DNA of 11,713 nucleotides from NCBI GenBank assembly GCA_021737445.1, contig JAIPDY010000085.1:1-11713 (forward strand). The letters are read 5' to 3'. Below are positions 1 through 6,644 of this stretch, piece after piece (the stretch's first letter is position 1; every line of letters starts with the position of its first letter). The notes under the pieces were generated by a model. The model saw only the letters and a program-made list of their open reading frames with translations. It was not told the origin of the DNA and ran no database searches. Source of the DNA: Desulfotignum sp. (lineage in GTDB: Bacteria > Desulfobacterota > Desulfobacteria > Desulfobacterales > Desulfobacteraceae). A program made the position numbers and the translations under genes.

Positions 1-33
1 ATCATCATTTGTAAAAATTTCATATAATAAAAC

Positions 34-62
34 TTGAAAAAAGAATACAAACCTTATATAAA
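34..62 (+). promoter_or_regulatory. sigma70-type promoter of the SRP RNA gene
   Basis: TTGAAA (34-39) and TATAAA (57-62) are separated by exactly 17 bp in an AT-rich stretch. Transcription should start about 7-9 bases after the -10 box, near 69-71. This is where the base-paired RNA begins (helix strand from 71), so promoter and RNA structure independently give the same 5' end. The call rests on hexamer matching only. Confidence 0.7.
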
Positions 63-70
63 ATATAGTT

Positions 71-231
71 CCGGCTGGCAGGCCGGATTCTAAGGTGATT
101 CTGATCGGTCGCCTTGTAACAGAAGGCCATGAACCTCGTCAGGTCCGGAAGGAAGCAGCGATAAGTGATCTCTTCTGTGTCAAGGATCGATCCCGGTTAT
201 GCAATTTTCCCTGAATCCGTCTGCCGGCCGG
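71..231 (+). ncRNA. ffs: Signal recognition particle RNA (4.5S-type, small bacterial SRP RNA), with extended arms
   Basis: This is the RNA of the signal recognition particle, which binds Ffh and directs ribosomes making membrane proteins to FtsY and the Sec translocon. The diagnostic apical domain GGTCCGGAAGGAAGCAGC lies at 142-159, with the GGAA tetraloop at 147-150 closed by CC/GG. The rest folds as one long rod. Paired segments are 119-125 with 172-178, 112-116 with 181-185, 103-107 with 188-192, 84-90 with 213-219, and 71-81 with 221-231 (11 bp with one G-U). The apex is almost centred in 71-231, as expected for a single hairpin. There is no Alu domain, so it is the small type. The usual small SRP RNA is about 100-115 nt, roughly 95-200 here. 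The longer limits rest on the outer helices and on the promoter position. A T-rich run (232-242) follows the 3' arm. Identity is very secure; the exact ends are less so. Confidence 0.93.
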
Positions 232-266
232 TTTATTTCTTTGTTCCCCCTCCTTTTTTTTATATC

Positions 267-294
267 TTGACATGCATTCAAACAGACTTATTTT
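267..294 (+). promoter_or_regulatory. Possible grpE-dnaK promoter
   Basis: A perfect TTGACA (267-272) is followed after 16 bp by TATTTT (289-294), a weak -10. The predicted start near 301 would give a leader of about 70 nt before grpE. I see neither a CIRCE operator nor a good sigma32 promoter (CTTGAA with CCCCAT) in the 232-372 gap, so heat-shock control, if present, is not visible by these signatures. This is the best candidate in the gap, not a firm call. Confidence 0.35.
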
Positions 295-298
295 TCAG

Positions 299-311
299 CC
301 ATAATTTATGG
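299..311. promoter_or_regulatory. Palindrome at the predicted grpE transcription start
   Basis: CCATAATTTATGG is a perfect 6-bp inverted repeat around a single central base. It sits about where transcription from the TTGACA promoter would begin, so it could be an operator. AT-rich palindromes of this size also arise by chance, and no known regulator motif is recognised. Confidence 0.25.
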
Positions 312-372
312 AAATTATATCATTTGCCGTTTAAGGTTTAAGGATAAGGAATTTTGGATCAGGAGAAAAAAT

Positions 373-975
373 TTGGTACTAAAAGAAAATCCCAAGGGCG
401 AAAATAAACAGGAAGATTCTCCCAAAAAAAATGCACAATCAGCAGATGCACAAAACAGTTCACCCCAAAACCCCCCTGCACAGGAAAAAGACAAAGATAT
501 TGTTGCTATGCAAGAACAGCTCAATGCTGAAAAGGACCGTTTTTTAAGGCTTTCTGCTGAATTTGACAACTACAGAAAAAGAAAACAAAGAGAGATAGAC
601 GAGTTTAAAAAATTTGCCAATGAAACCATTTTCAAGCAGTTTCTGCCGGTTGTGGATAACCTTGAAAGAGCCATTGTCTCTGCGGAAAACAACAAGAATC
701 TGAACAGCCTTCTGGAAGGAGTAAATCTGACCTACAAGGAGATTTTAAAAATATTTCAAGCCTTTAATGTCAAACAGGTAGAAGCGGAAAATCAGGAATT
801 TGATCCAAATTTCCACCAGGCGGTCACCAGGAAGGAAACAGATGACGTGCCTGAAAACACGGTAACTGATGTGCTTCAAACCGGATATGTTTTACATGAC
901 CGATTGATAAGACCTGCCATGGTTGTTGTTGCAAAACCAACGGGAAATGAAAATGAAAAACCAAAAGAAAAATAA
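373..975 (+). CDS. grpE: Nucleotide exchange factor GrpE
   Basis: GrpE is the DnaK co-chaperone that releases ADP from the DnaK ATPase domain, allowing ATP rebinding and substrate release in the cytoplasm. The 200-residue length is typical. Residues 1-40 are a low-complexity Lys/Asn/Gln/Pro tail. Residues about 42-100 form the long dimerising helix (EQLNAEKDRFLRLSAEFDNY and LPVVDNLERA at 91-100). The C-terminal beta domain carries FDPNFHQAV (143-151) and GYVLHDRLIRPAMVVVAKP (171-189), the GrpE signature. The start is TTG at 373, chosen because AGGAG (361-365) lies 7 bases upstream; there is no suitable ATG. The stop is 21 bases before dnaK, so the two genes form one operon. No hrcA or dnaJ is present beside them in this window. 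Confidence 0.96.
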   Translation: MVLKENPKGENKQEDSPKKNAQSADAQNSSPQNPPAQEKDKDIVAMQEQLNAEKDRFLRLSAEFDNYRKRKQREIDEFKKFANETIFKQFLPVVDNLERAIVSAENNKNLNSLLEGVNLTYKEILKIFQAFNVKQVEAENQEFDPNFHQAVTRKETDDVPENTVTDVLQTGYVLHDRLIRPAMVVVAKPTGNENEKPKEK

Positions 976-996
976 AGATATCTTGGAGGAAATGTT

Positions 997-2907
997 ATGG
1001 GTAAAATAATTGGAATTGATCTGGGAACAACCAACTCCTGTGTAGCGATCATGGAAGCCGGGGGAGAAGCAAAAATCATAACCAATGCCGAGGGCGGCCG
1101 CACCACACCCTCAATTGTCGCCATCACCGAAGGCGGGGAAAGGATTGTGGGTCAGACTGCCAAACGACAGGCTATCACCAATCCGGAAAATACTGTATTC
1201 GGCGTTAAGCGGCTTATCGGCAGAAAATTCAAATCAAAGGAGGTGCAAAGTGACATACCCAACCTTCCTTATAAAATAGAATCAGCGACCAACGGTGATA
1301 CCCGGATCAATCTGAGGGGCAAACAATACAGCCCGGCTGAAATCTCTTCATTCATTCTGGCCAATATCAAAAAAACCGCTGAAGAATACCTGGGAGAAGA
1401 GGTCAAGGAAGCTGTCATTACTGTGCCTGCCTATTTTAATGACAGCCAGCGCCAGGCCACAAAAGATGCGGGCAAGATTGCCGGCCTGGAGGTCAAAAGG
1501 ATCATCAATGAACCCACAGCCGCTTCTCTGGCTTATGGCCTGGATAAAAAAGGTGAAGAAAAAATCGCGGTCTTTGATCTGGGTGGCGGTACATTTGATG
1601 TTTCCATCCTTGAAATCGGAGATGGTGTTTTTGAAGTTAAGTCCACGTCAGGGGATACCCATCTGGGTGGTGAAGATTTTGACCTGCGGATTATTGAATA
1701 CATTGCCAATGAGTTCAAAAAAGACCAGGGCATTGATGTTCGAAACGACAAAATGGCCCTTCAGAGGCTCAAAGAAGCTGCTGAAAAAGCTAAAATGGAA
1801 CTGTCCAGCGCCACTGAAACCAGCATCAATCTGCCTTTTATCACAGCTGATGCATCCGGCCCCAAACATCTGGATGTCAGACTGACCCGGGCAAAACTGG
1901 AATCTCTGGTGGCAGATCTGCTGGATAACCTGGAAGGTCCCTGCAAAGTGGCGCTCAAAGAAGCCGGCGTGGGATCTGATGGTGTGGATGAAGTAGTTCT
2001 GGTAGGCGGTATGACCCGTATGCCGGCGGTCCAGCAGCGGGTGGAAAAAATATTTGGGAAAAAACCCCATAAGGGTGTCAACCCGGATGAAGTCGTTGCC
2101 ATGGGTGCGGCAGTTCAGGCCGGTGTTCTTCAGGGGGATGTCAATGATGTCCTTCTTCTGGATGTTACCCCGCTTTCTTTGGGGATTGAAACCCTTGGCG
2201 GTGTCATGACAAAACTTATTGAAAAAAATACCACCATCCCCACCAAGAAAAGCCAGGTGTTCTCCACTGCTGCAGATAACCAGCCTGCCGTGTCCATCCA
2301 TGTGCTCCAGGGAGAGCGGGAAATGGCGGCAGACAACAAAACCCTGGGCCAGTTTGAACTGGCTGATATTCCGCCTGCACCCAGGGGCGTTCCCCAGATA
2401 GAGGTGTCGTTTGATATTGATGCCAACGGCATTGTACAGGTGTCAGCCAAAGACAAGGCTACCGGCAAGGAACAGTCCATCCGCATTACAGCTGCTTCAG
2501 GTCTTTCAGACGATGAAATTGAAAAAATGGTCAAAGATGCGGAAATGCATGCAGAAGAAGACAAAAAGAGACGGGAACTTGTGGATACCAGAAACCAGGC
2601 CGAAGCCCTGGTGGACCAGACGGAAAAAACCCTTAAAGAACATGGTGACAAGGTGGATGCAGACACCAAAAAGGGCATTGAATCTGCTGTGGAAGCCTTG
2701 AAACAGGCCAAAGAATCCAGTAATGTGGAAGAGATCAAACAGAAAATCGAGGCCCTTTCCCAGGCATCCCATAAACTGGCTGAAGTGATGTACCAGCAGG
2801 CTGCATCCCAGGAAGGCCAGACAGATACAGGCGATGCTGCTGCAAGCGCCCAGACTGACGATGATGTGGTGGATGCTGATTTTGAAGAGGTTAAAAAAGA
2901 CAAATAG
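997..2907 (+). CDS. dnaK: Molecular chaperone DnaK (Hsp70)
   Basis: ATP-driven Hsp70 chaperone that binds exposed hydrophobic segments of unfolded cytoplasmic proteins, working with GrpE and a J-protein. At 636 residues it is full length. The ATPase domain shows IGIDLGTTNSC (5-15), the family signature around VPAYFNDSQRQATKDAG (143-159), NEPTAASLAYG (171-181), FDLGGGTFDVS (193-203, with Thr199 as in E. coli) and VLVGGMTRMP (334-343). The interdomain linker is DVLLLDVTP (384-392). The substrate-binding domain and helical lid follow, ending in an acidic tail with EEVKKDK, which resembles the E. coli EEVK end. The ATG at 997 has GGAGG at 985-989, 7 bases away. It is co-transcribed with grpE and closed by the terminator at 2937-2977. 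dnaJ does not follow; the next gene is metabolic. Confidence 0.98.
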   Translation: MGKIIGIDLGTTNSCVAIMEAGGEAKIITNAEGGRTTPSIVAITEGGERIVGQTAKRQAITNPENTVFGVKRLIGRKFKSKEVQSDIPNLPYKIESATNGDTRINLRGKQYSPAEISSFILANIKKTAEEYLGEEVKEAVITVPAYFNDSQRQATKDAGKIAGLEVKRIINEPTAASLAYGLDKKGEEKIAVFDLGGGTFDVSILEIGDGVFEVKSTSGDTHLGGEDFDLRIIEYIANEFKKDQGIDVRNDKMALQRLKEAAEKAKMELSSATETSINLPFITADASGPKHLDVRLTRAKLESLVADLLDNLEGPCKVALKEAGVGSDGVDEVVLVGGMTRMPAVQQRVEKIFGKKPHKGVNPDEVVAMGAAVQAGVLQGDVNDVLLLDVTPLSLGIETLGGVMTKLIEKNTTIPTKKSQVFSTAADNQPAVSIHVLQGEREMAADNKTLGQFELADIPPAPRGVPQIEVSFDIDANGIVQVSAKDKATGKEQSIRITAASGLSDDEIEKMVKDAEMHAEEDKKRRELVDTRNQAEALVDQTEKTLKEHGDKVDADTKKGIESAVEALKQAKESSNVEEIKQKIEALSQASHKLAEVMYQQAASQEGQTDTGDAAASAQTDDDVVDADFEEVKKDK

Positions 2908-2928
2908 CTTTTTTCCCAACACATTGGG

Positions 2929-2957
2929 TTGAACATAATCCTGCCGTGGTCTATATT
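2929..2957 (+). promoter_or_regulatory. Candidate promoter for the acyl-CoA synthetase-lolA unit, inside the dnaK terminator
   Basis: TTGAAC (2929-2934) and TATATT (2952-2957) are 17 bp apart. The -10 falls in the loop of the dnaK terminator hairpin, so the predicted start (about 2964) excludes most of the ascending arm. The new transcript would keep only the descending arm and could not form the terminator. This gives a leader of about 50 nt before the ATG at 3014. It is a motif match only. Confidence 0.45.
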
Positions 2958-2977
2958 GATCCGGCAGGATTTTTTTT
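2937..2977 (+). terminator. Rho-independent terminator of grpE-dnaK
   Basis: AATCCTGCCG (2937-2946) pairs with CGGCAGGATT (2962-2971), a 10-bp stem that may extend inward (2948-2951 with 2958-2961). It is followed directly by a run of T residues to 2977. It lies 30 bases after the dnaK stop. The sequence between the stop and this stem holds a second small hairpin (CCCAA 2915-2919 with TTGGG 2924-2928). Confidence 0.9.
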
Positions 2978-3013
2978 ACCTTCAGGCCAAGAATAAAGGG
3001 TAAGACACGTTTT

Positions 3014-4603
3014 ATGCGCATCACAGACATACTGGCCCAGAACAGCCGGCTGTACAGGGATAAAATTGCACTGGTGGAACGGATACCTGCCAGTGCCACC
3101 AGAAAAGAACTGACCTGGCATCAATTTTACACCATGTCCTGCCGGCTGGCCAACGGACTTTGCCGGCACGGCATCAAAAAATCTGATACCGTGGTGCAGC
3201 TCATGACCAACAGCCTGGAATGGCTGCCCATCTATTTTGGCATTCTTTATACCGGTGCCTGGGCAGTGCCGTTGAATTTTAGGTTTGAATCCGATAAAAT
3301 CCTTGTGTGTTCCCAAACTGCGGAACCCAAGGCGTTTATTTTTGGTGAAGAATTTATCGGGCGCATTGAAACCATCCGGCAGGATCTGACCTCTTGTGTG
3401 AACCTCTGGATTTTTACCGGCCCCAGATCACTTTGTCCAAACTGGGCTGTTTATTTTGAGGATTTTATCCAGGAGCAAGACCGATCCCGGCCCCCTGAAA
3501 TCGATGCCGGCCCGGATGATGATGCAGCCCTGTATTTTACTTCCGGCACCACCGGAGCCCCCAAGGCAGTACTGCTCACCCATAAAAATCTGACCCAGGC
3601 CTGTGAAGTGGAAAACAGACACCATGGCCAGACCCATGAAGATATATTTTTGTGCATCCCGCCCCTGTATCATACTGGTGCCAAAATGCACTGGATGGGC
3701 AGTCTTCTGGTGGGAGGTAAATGTATCCTGCTCAACGGGGTTAAACCGGAATGGATTATTGAAGCTGTTTCTGAAGAACGCTGCACCATCGCCTGGCTGC
3801 TGGTTCCCTGGGCTCATGATATTCTTATTGCAGTTGAAAACAAAACCCTTGACCTGTCCCGGTATCATCTGGAACAATGGCGGCTGATGCATTCCGGGGC
3901 CCAGCCTGTGCCTCCCAGCCTTGTAAAAAGGTGGCGCCGATATTTTTCCCATCAGGATTATGATACCAACTATGGCCTCACCGAGTCCACAGGTCCCGGC
4001 TGTATCCATCTGGGCCTTGAAAACAGTCACCGCATCGGCCCCATTGGTCAGGCCGGTTATGGCTGGGAAGTAAAGATCGTTGACAAACAAGGCAACCACC
4101 TTTTCGGAAATGAAACCGGCGAATTGCTCGTGAAGGGTCCCGGAGTCATGAAGGCCTATTATAAAAACCAGACCGCCACAGAAAAAACCCTTCAAAACGG
4201 ATGGCTGCGCACCGGTGATCTGGCCCGGTATGACAAGGACGGATTTATCTGGCTGGTGGACCGGAAAAAGGATATGATCATTTATGGCGGAGAGAATATC
4301 TTTCCCAATGAAATTGAAAATTTCTTTTTAACCCATGAAAAGATCAAAGACATTGCCGTCATCGGTGTGCCGGATGAGCGGTTAGGAGAAATTCCTGCCG
4401 GTATTATCAGCGTCAAGCCAAACTGCATGATCTGTGAAAAAGATATCCTGGATTTCCAGCAGGCCCTGCCCCGGTACAAACGCCTGAGAAAAATATTTTT
4501 CGGGGATGTACCCAGAAACCCCACCGGAAAGATTGAAAAACCCAAACTCCGGCGCCTGTATGCGGAAGACAAACGAAAAGACCTGCAAAAACTGCTTCTA
4601 TAA
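3014..4603 (+). CDS. Acyl-CoA synthetase (AMP-forming; class I adenylate-forming enzyme)
   Basis: Predicted to activate a carboxylic acid, probably a fatty acid, to its CoA thioester through an acyl-adenylate in the cytoplasm. The 529 residues contain the complete ANL-family motif set. These are the P-loop YFTSGTTGAPK (174-184), YGLTES (320-325), TGDL (400-403), the hinge region DRKKDMIIYGGENIFPNEIE (416-435), and PTGKIEK near the C-terminus with the catalytic Lys506. The overall form fits medium/long-chain acyl-CoA ligases rather than acetyl-CoA synthetase (about 650 residues) or benzoate ligases, but the substrate cannot be read from sequence. The ATG at 3014 has only a weak, distant AAAGGG upstream; the N-terminal residues align with the normal family start. 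lolA follows after 17 bases, so the two are probably co-transcribed. Confidence 0.9.
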   Translation: MRITDILAQNSRLYRDKIALVERIPASATRKELTWHQFYTMSCRLANGLCRHGIKKSDTVVQLMTNSLEWLPIYFGILYTGAWAVPLNFRFESDKILVCSQTAEPKAFIFGEEFIGRIETIRQDLTSCVNLWIFTGPRSLCPNWAVYFEDFIQEQDRSRPPEIDAGPDDDAALYFTSGTTGAPKAVLLTHKNLTQACEVENRHHGQTHEDIFLCIPPLYHTGAKMHWMGSLLVGGKCILLNGVKPEWIIEAVSEERCTIAWLLVPWAHDILIAVENKTLDLSRYHLEQWRLMHSGAQPVPPSLVKRWRRYFSHQDYDTNYGLTESTGPGCIHLGLENSHRIGPIGQAGYGWEVKIVDKQGNHLFGNETGELLVKGPGVMKAYYKNQTATEKTLQNGWLRTGDLARYDKDGFIWLVDRKKDMIIYGGENIFPNEIENFFLTHEKIKDIAVIGVPDERLGEIPAGIISVKPNCMICEKDILDFQQALPRYKRLRKIFFGDVPRNPTGKIEKPKLRRLYAEDKRKDLQKLLL

Positions 4604-4620
4604 AAAAAAGGACCTCCACC

Positions 4621-5268
4621 ATGATATTTATCAGAATTTTTTTTATCATTCTGTTCTTCGGATCTTGCATGCCTGCCATGGCGTCAGATGACCGATCCCT
4701 GGAACATACAATTCTGGACGGCATTGAAAACCGGTATGCAGACAACAGTTTTTCTGCTGAATTTATCCAGATATCCACTCTGTCCGCTCTGGACATCAAT
4801 GAAACAGCATCAGGCCGGGCCTGGTTCAGCCATCCCGGAAAAATGAAGTGGCAGTACCTGTCACCCGAACGCCATGACATTATCACCAACGGCAAAACCG
4901 TATGGATTTTCAGACCCGATGACAACCAGGTCATGCAGGGGGATGCAGCGCAATTTTTTCAGTCCGGCGCCGGCGGAGCATTCTTGTCAGATATTTCCCT
5001 GATCCGCAAAAACTATGACGTGTCTGTAAAACAAACAACCAAAGACTGGGTAGAGCTTCTCTTAGAGGATCAATCCGGAAATCCGGATATCCAGCGCATC
5101 ATCCTCCGGGTATCCAGAAAACTGTTTCATATTTCCAAAGTCACCACAGTCAATGCGTTCGGGGATACAACCCGGTTTGAATTCAACAACATCAATTTTT
5201 ACCAGATGCCTGATGACAGGTTTGAGTTTACCATTCCACCCGGGGTCAGTGTCATCGACATGAACTGA
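4621..5268 (+). CDS. lolA: Outer-membrane lipoprotein carrier protein LolA family
   Basis: LolA is the periplasmic chaperone that takes lipoproteins from the LolCDE transporter and carries them to the outer membrane. The 215-residue protein has a Sec signal peptide (short charged start, hydrophobic core at residues 6-14, AMA|S cleavage after residue 21). The mature part shows the fold signature of the family: the early FSAEFIQIS strand, ASGRAWFSHPGKMKWQYLSP (conserved G-x-hydrophobic-x-PG-xhxW segment), TNGKTVWIF, and a C-terminal FEFTIPPGVSVID strand. AAAAGG (4606-4611) lies 9 bases before the ATG. It ends 3 bases from the convergent yebC stop. Being in an acyl-CoA synthetase operon rather than near ftsK or lolCDE is not a placement I recognise as usual. 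Confidence 0.88.
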   Translation: MIFIRIFFIILFFGSCMPAMASDDRSLEHTILDGIENRYADNSFSAEFIQISTLSALDINETASGRAWFSHPGKMKWQYLSPERHDIITNGKTVWIFRPDDNQVMQGDAAQFFQSGAGGAFLSDISLIRKNYDVSVKQTTKDWVELLLEDQSGNPDIQRIILRVSRKLFHISKVTTVNAFGDTTRFEFNNINFYQMPDDRFEFTIPPGVSVIDMN

Positions 5269-5284
5269 AAATCACATATTTTCA
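5266..5284. terminator. Inverted repeat spanning the convergent lolA and yebC stops (weak possible bidirectional terminator)
   Basis: TGAAAAT (5266-5272) and ATTTTCA (5278-5284) are perfect 7-bp arms around a 5-base loop. The structure includes the TGA of lolA and overlaps the last codons of yebC on the other strand. Both converging transcripts would form it and each would end in U-rich sequence, but the stem is almost all A-T and therefore weak. No other terminator is visible between the two operons. Confidence 0.3.
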
Positions 5285-6015
5285 AATGCCTCATCCGGAA
5301 TATCAGCATTGGTATAAAATTTTTGCACATCATCACAGTCATCCAGGGCATCCATAAACCGGATCATCTGCTCGGCTTCATTGCCGGTCACCGCAGTCAT
5401 GTTCTGGGGAAGCATGGTAATCTCCGCCATCTGGCAAACAATTTCTGCCTTGTCAATGGCTTCATGCACCGCATCAAATTCTGCCGGTTCGGTAATCACC
5501 TCAAACACATCCCCTTCATCTCTGATATCCTCGGCACCGGCCTCCAGGGCCACCTCCATGAGGGTGTCCTCATCCACCACATCCTTTGCCACGGCAATCA
5601 GCCCTTTTTTGTCAAACATCCATGCCACACACCCGTCTGTGCCCACATTGCCACCGGCTTTGGAGAACATATACCTGACATCTGCAATGGTCCTGTTCCG
5701 GTTATCTGTGAGGCATTCCACCAGCACGGCTACCCCGCCCGGACCATAGCCTTCATAGACAATTTCCTCGTAATTGACCCCTTCCAGTTCACCCGTGCCT
5801 TTTTTAATGGCGCGTTCAAAATTGTCCTTGGGCATATTCTGGGCCTTGGCTGCGTCAATGGCATGTCTCAGCCGGGGATTGGCCTCGGGATCTCCGCCGC
5901 CCATACGGGCTGCCACCGTGATCTCCTTGATCAGTTTGGTGAAAATCTTGCCCCTTTTTTTTTCGGCCGCCCCTTTTTTGTGTTTGATGGTCGACCATTT
6001 GCTGTGTCCTGACAT
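5272..6015 (-). CDS. yebC: YebC/PmpR/TACO1-family protein
   Basis: A 247-residue cytoplasmic protein of the YebC family. Members were first described as DNA-binding transcriptional regulators. Later work on YebC and the mitochondrial relative TACO1 supports a role in translation, helping ribosomes through difficult proline-rich stretches. The hallmark start MSGHSKWSTIKHKKGAAEKK is present, as are GKIFTKLIKEITVAAR, the NPRLRHAIDAAKAQNMPKDN segment, YEGYGPGGVAVLVECLTDNRNRT and FSKAGGNVGTDGCVAWMF. The length is normal. The ATG has AAGGAG 7 bases upstream on the minus strand (6023-6028). It follows rlmE by 17 bases in the radA-rlmE-yebC operon, which suggests a translation-related job here, although the sequence cannot decide between the two proposed functions. 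Confidence 0.95.
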   Translation of the reverse strand: MSGHSKWSTIKHKKGAAEKKRGKIFTKLIKEITVAARMGGGDPEANPRLRHAIDAAKAQNMPKDNFERAIKKGTGELEGVNYEEIVYEGYGPGGVAVLVECLTDNRNRTIADVRYMFSKAGGNVGTDGCVAWMFDKKGLIAVAKDVVDEDTLMEVALEAGAEDIRDEGDVFEVITEPAEFDAVHEAIDKAEIVCQMAEITMLPQNMTAVTGNEAEQMIRFMDALDDCDDVQKFYTNADIPDEAFENM

Positions 6016-6032
6016 GGATACACTCCTTACAT

Positions 6033-6644
6033 TTATCGTTTATTTTTTGCTATAATATATATTTCTTTGCTCTGTTTTCTGCAACTTTCCGGTTTGAAAA
6101 TCCGGCAGTCCCGGAAAAGGGCGTTCACCTGTTTTTCAAACCCTGCAAATTCATTGCCCTGGAAAATTTTGCACACAAAATGGCCGTTCGCCGCCAAAAA
6201 TTGATCTGCCACATCCAGTGCCGTTTTGCACAATTCAAAAGAACGGAAGGCATCCACATCCTTTCGACCGGTGGTGGCAGGTGCCATATCCGACAGCACC
6301 ACCTGACAGCCGGCTGCCTGTTCAAAAAAGGTATCATTTGTCATTTGCAAAATATCATCCTGGATCACCGTGATATTGACCGGCAGCCCGATATCCACGG
6401 ATTTAAGGTCAATGCCCAGAACCCTGCCTTCAGGCCCCACCAGTTTTGATGCATACAGCAGCCAGGATCCAGGGGCACACCCCAGGTCCAGGACCACATC
6501 TTTTTTTTGCATAATGCGAAATTTCTGCTGAATTTCTTCCAGTTTATACACGGAACGGGCCGGATAGTTGTCTGATTTTGCCTTGTGTGTCAGGTGATCA
6601 GCCCATTGCCGGCCTGATTTTCTGCTTTTTTTTCTAGCTGCCAA
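6033..6644 (-). CDS. rlmE: 23S rRNA (uridine-2'-O-)-methyltransferase RlmE (FtsJ/RrmJ)
   Basis: SAM-dependent enzyme that 2'-O-methylates the A-loop uridine of 23S rRNA (U2552 in E. coli) late in 50S assembly. At 203 residues it matches the family (E. coli 209). The basic N-terminus is followed by SVYKL, the SAM-binding motif LDLGCAPGSW (52-61), VLSDMAP (116-122), FVCKIF (156-161) and SKEIYI (192-197). The catalytic K-D-K-E tetrad is therefore Lys34, Asp119, Lys159 and Glu194, at a nearly constant offset from E. coli. The start is TTG (6642-6644) with a strong GGAGGT (6650-6655) 5 bases upstream. It overlaps the radA end by 11 bp, so translation is probably coupled. In E. coli this gene is heat-shock induced; nothing here shows that. 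Confidence 0.95.
   Translation of the reverse strand: MAARKKSRKSGRQWADHLTHKAKSDNYPARSVYKLEEIQQKFRIMQKKDVVLDLGCAPGSWLLYASKLVGPEGRVLGIDLKSVDIGLPVNITVIQDDILQMTNDTFFEQAAGCQVVLSDMAPATTGRKDVDAFRSFELCKTALDVADQFLAANGHFVCKIFQGNEFAGFEKQVNALFRDCRIFKPESCRKQSKEIYIIAKNKR

Noticed and set aside
1..30. Possible end of an upstream gene at the left edge
   Set aside because: The stretch is AT-rich, holds no open frame of use and is followed at once by the ffs promoter.
329..348. Tandem GTTTAAG GTTTAAG GATAAG repeat before grpE
   Set aside because: Only two exact 7-bp copies in an AT-rich leader, too short and low in complexity to separate from chance or slippage.
2130..2936. 268-codon open frame on the minus strand opposite dnaK, with another at 1648-2301
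   Set aside because: Both lie entirely across a certain dnaK gene, have Ser/Phe-rich translations with no recognisable domain, and have no ribosome binding site. They are antisense shadows.
3014..4603. Assigning the acyl-CoA synthetase a specific gene name such as fadD
   Set aside because: The motifs define the ANL family, but substrate-determining residues cannot be interpreted from sequence alone.
4604..4620. Separate promoter for lolA
   Set aside because: The gap is only 17 bases and contains just the ribosome binding site. I see no convincing hexamer pair in it, so co-transcription with the synthetase is simpler.
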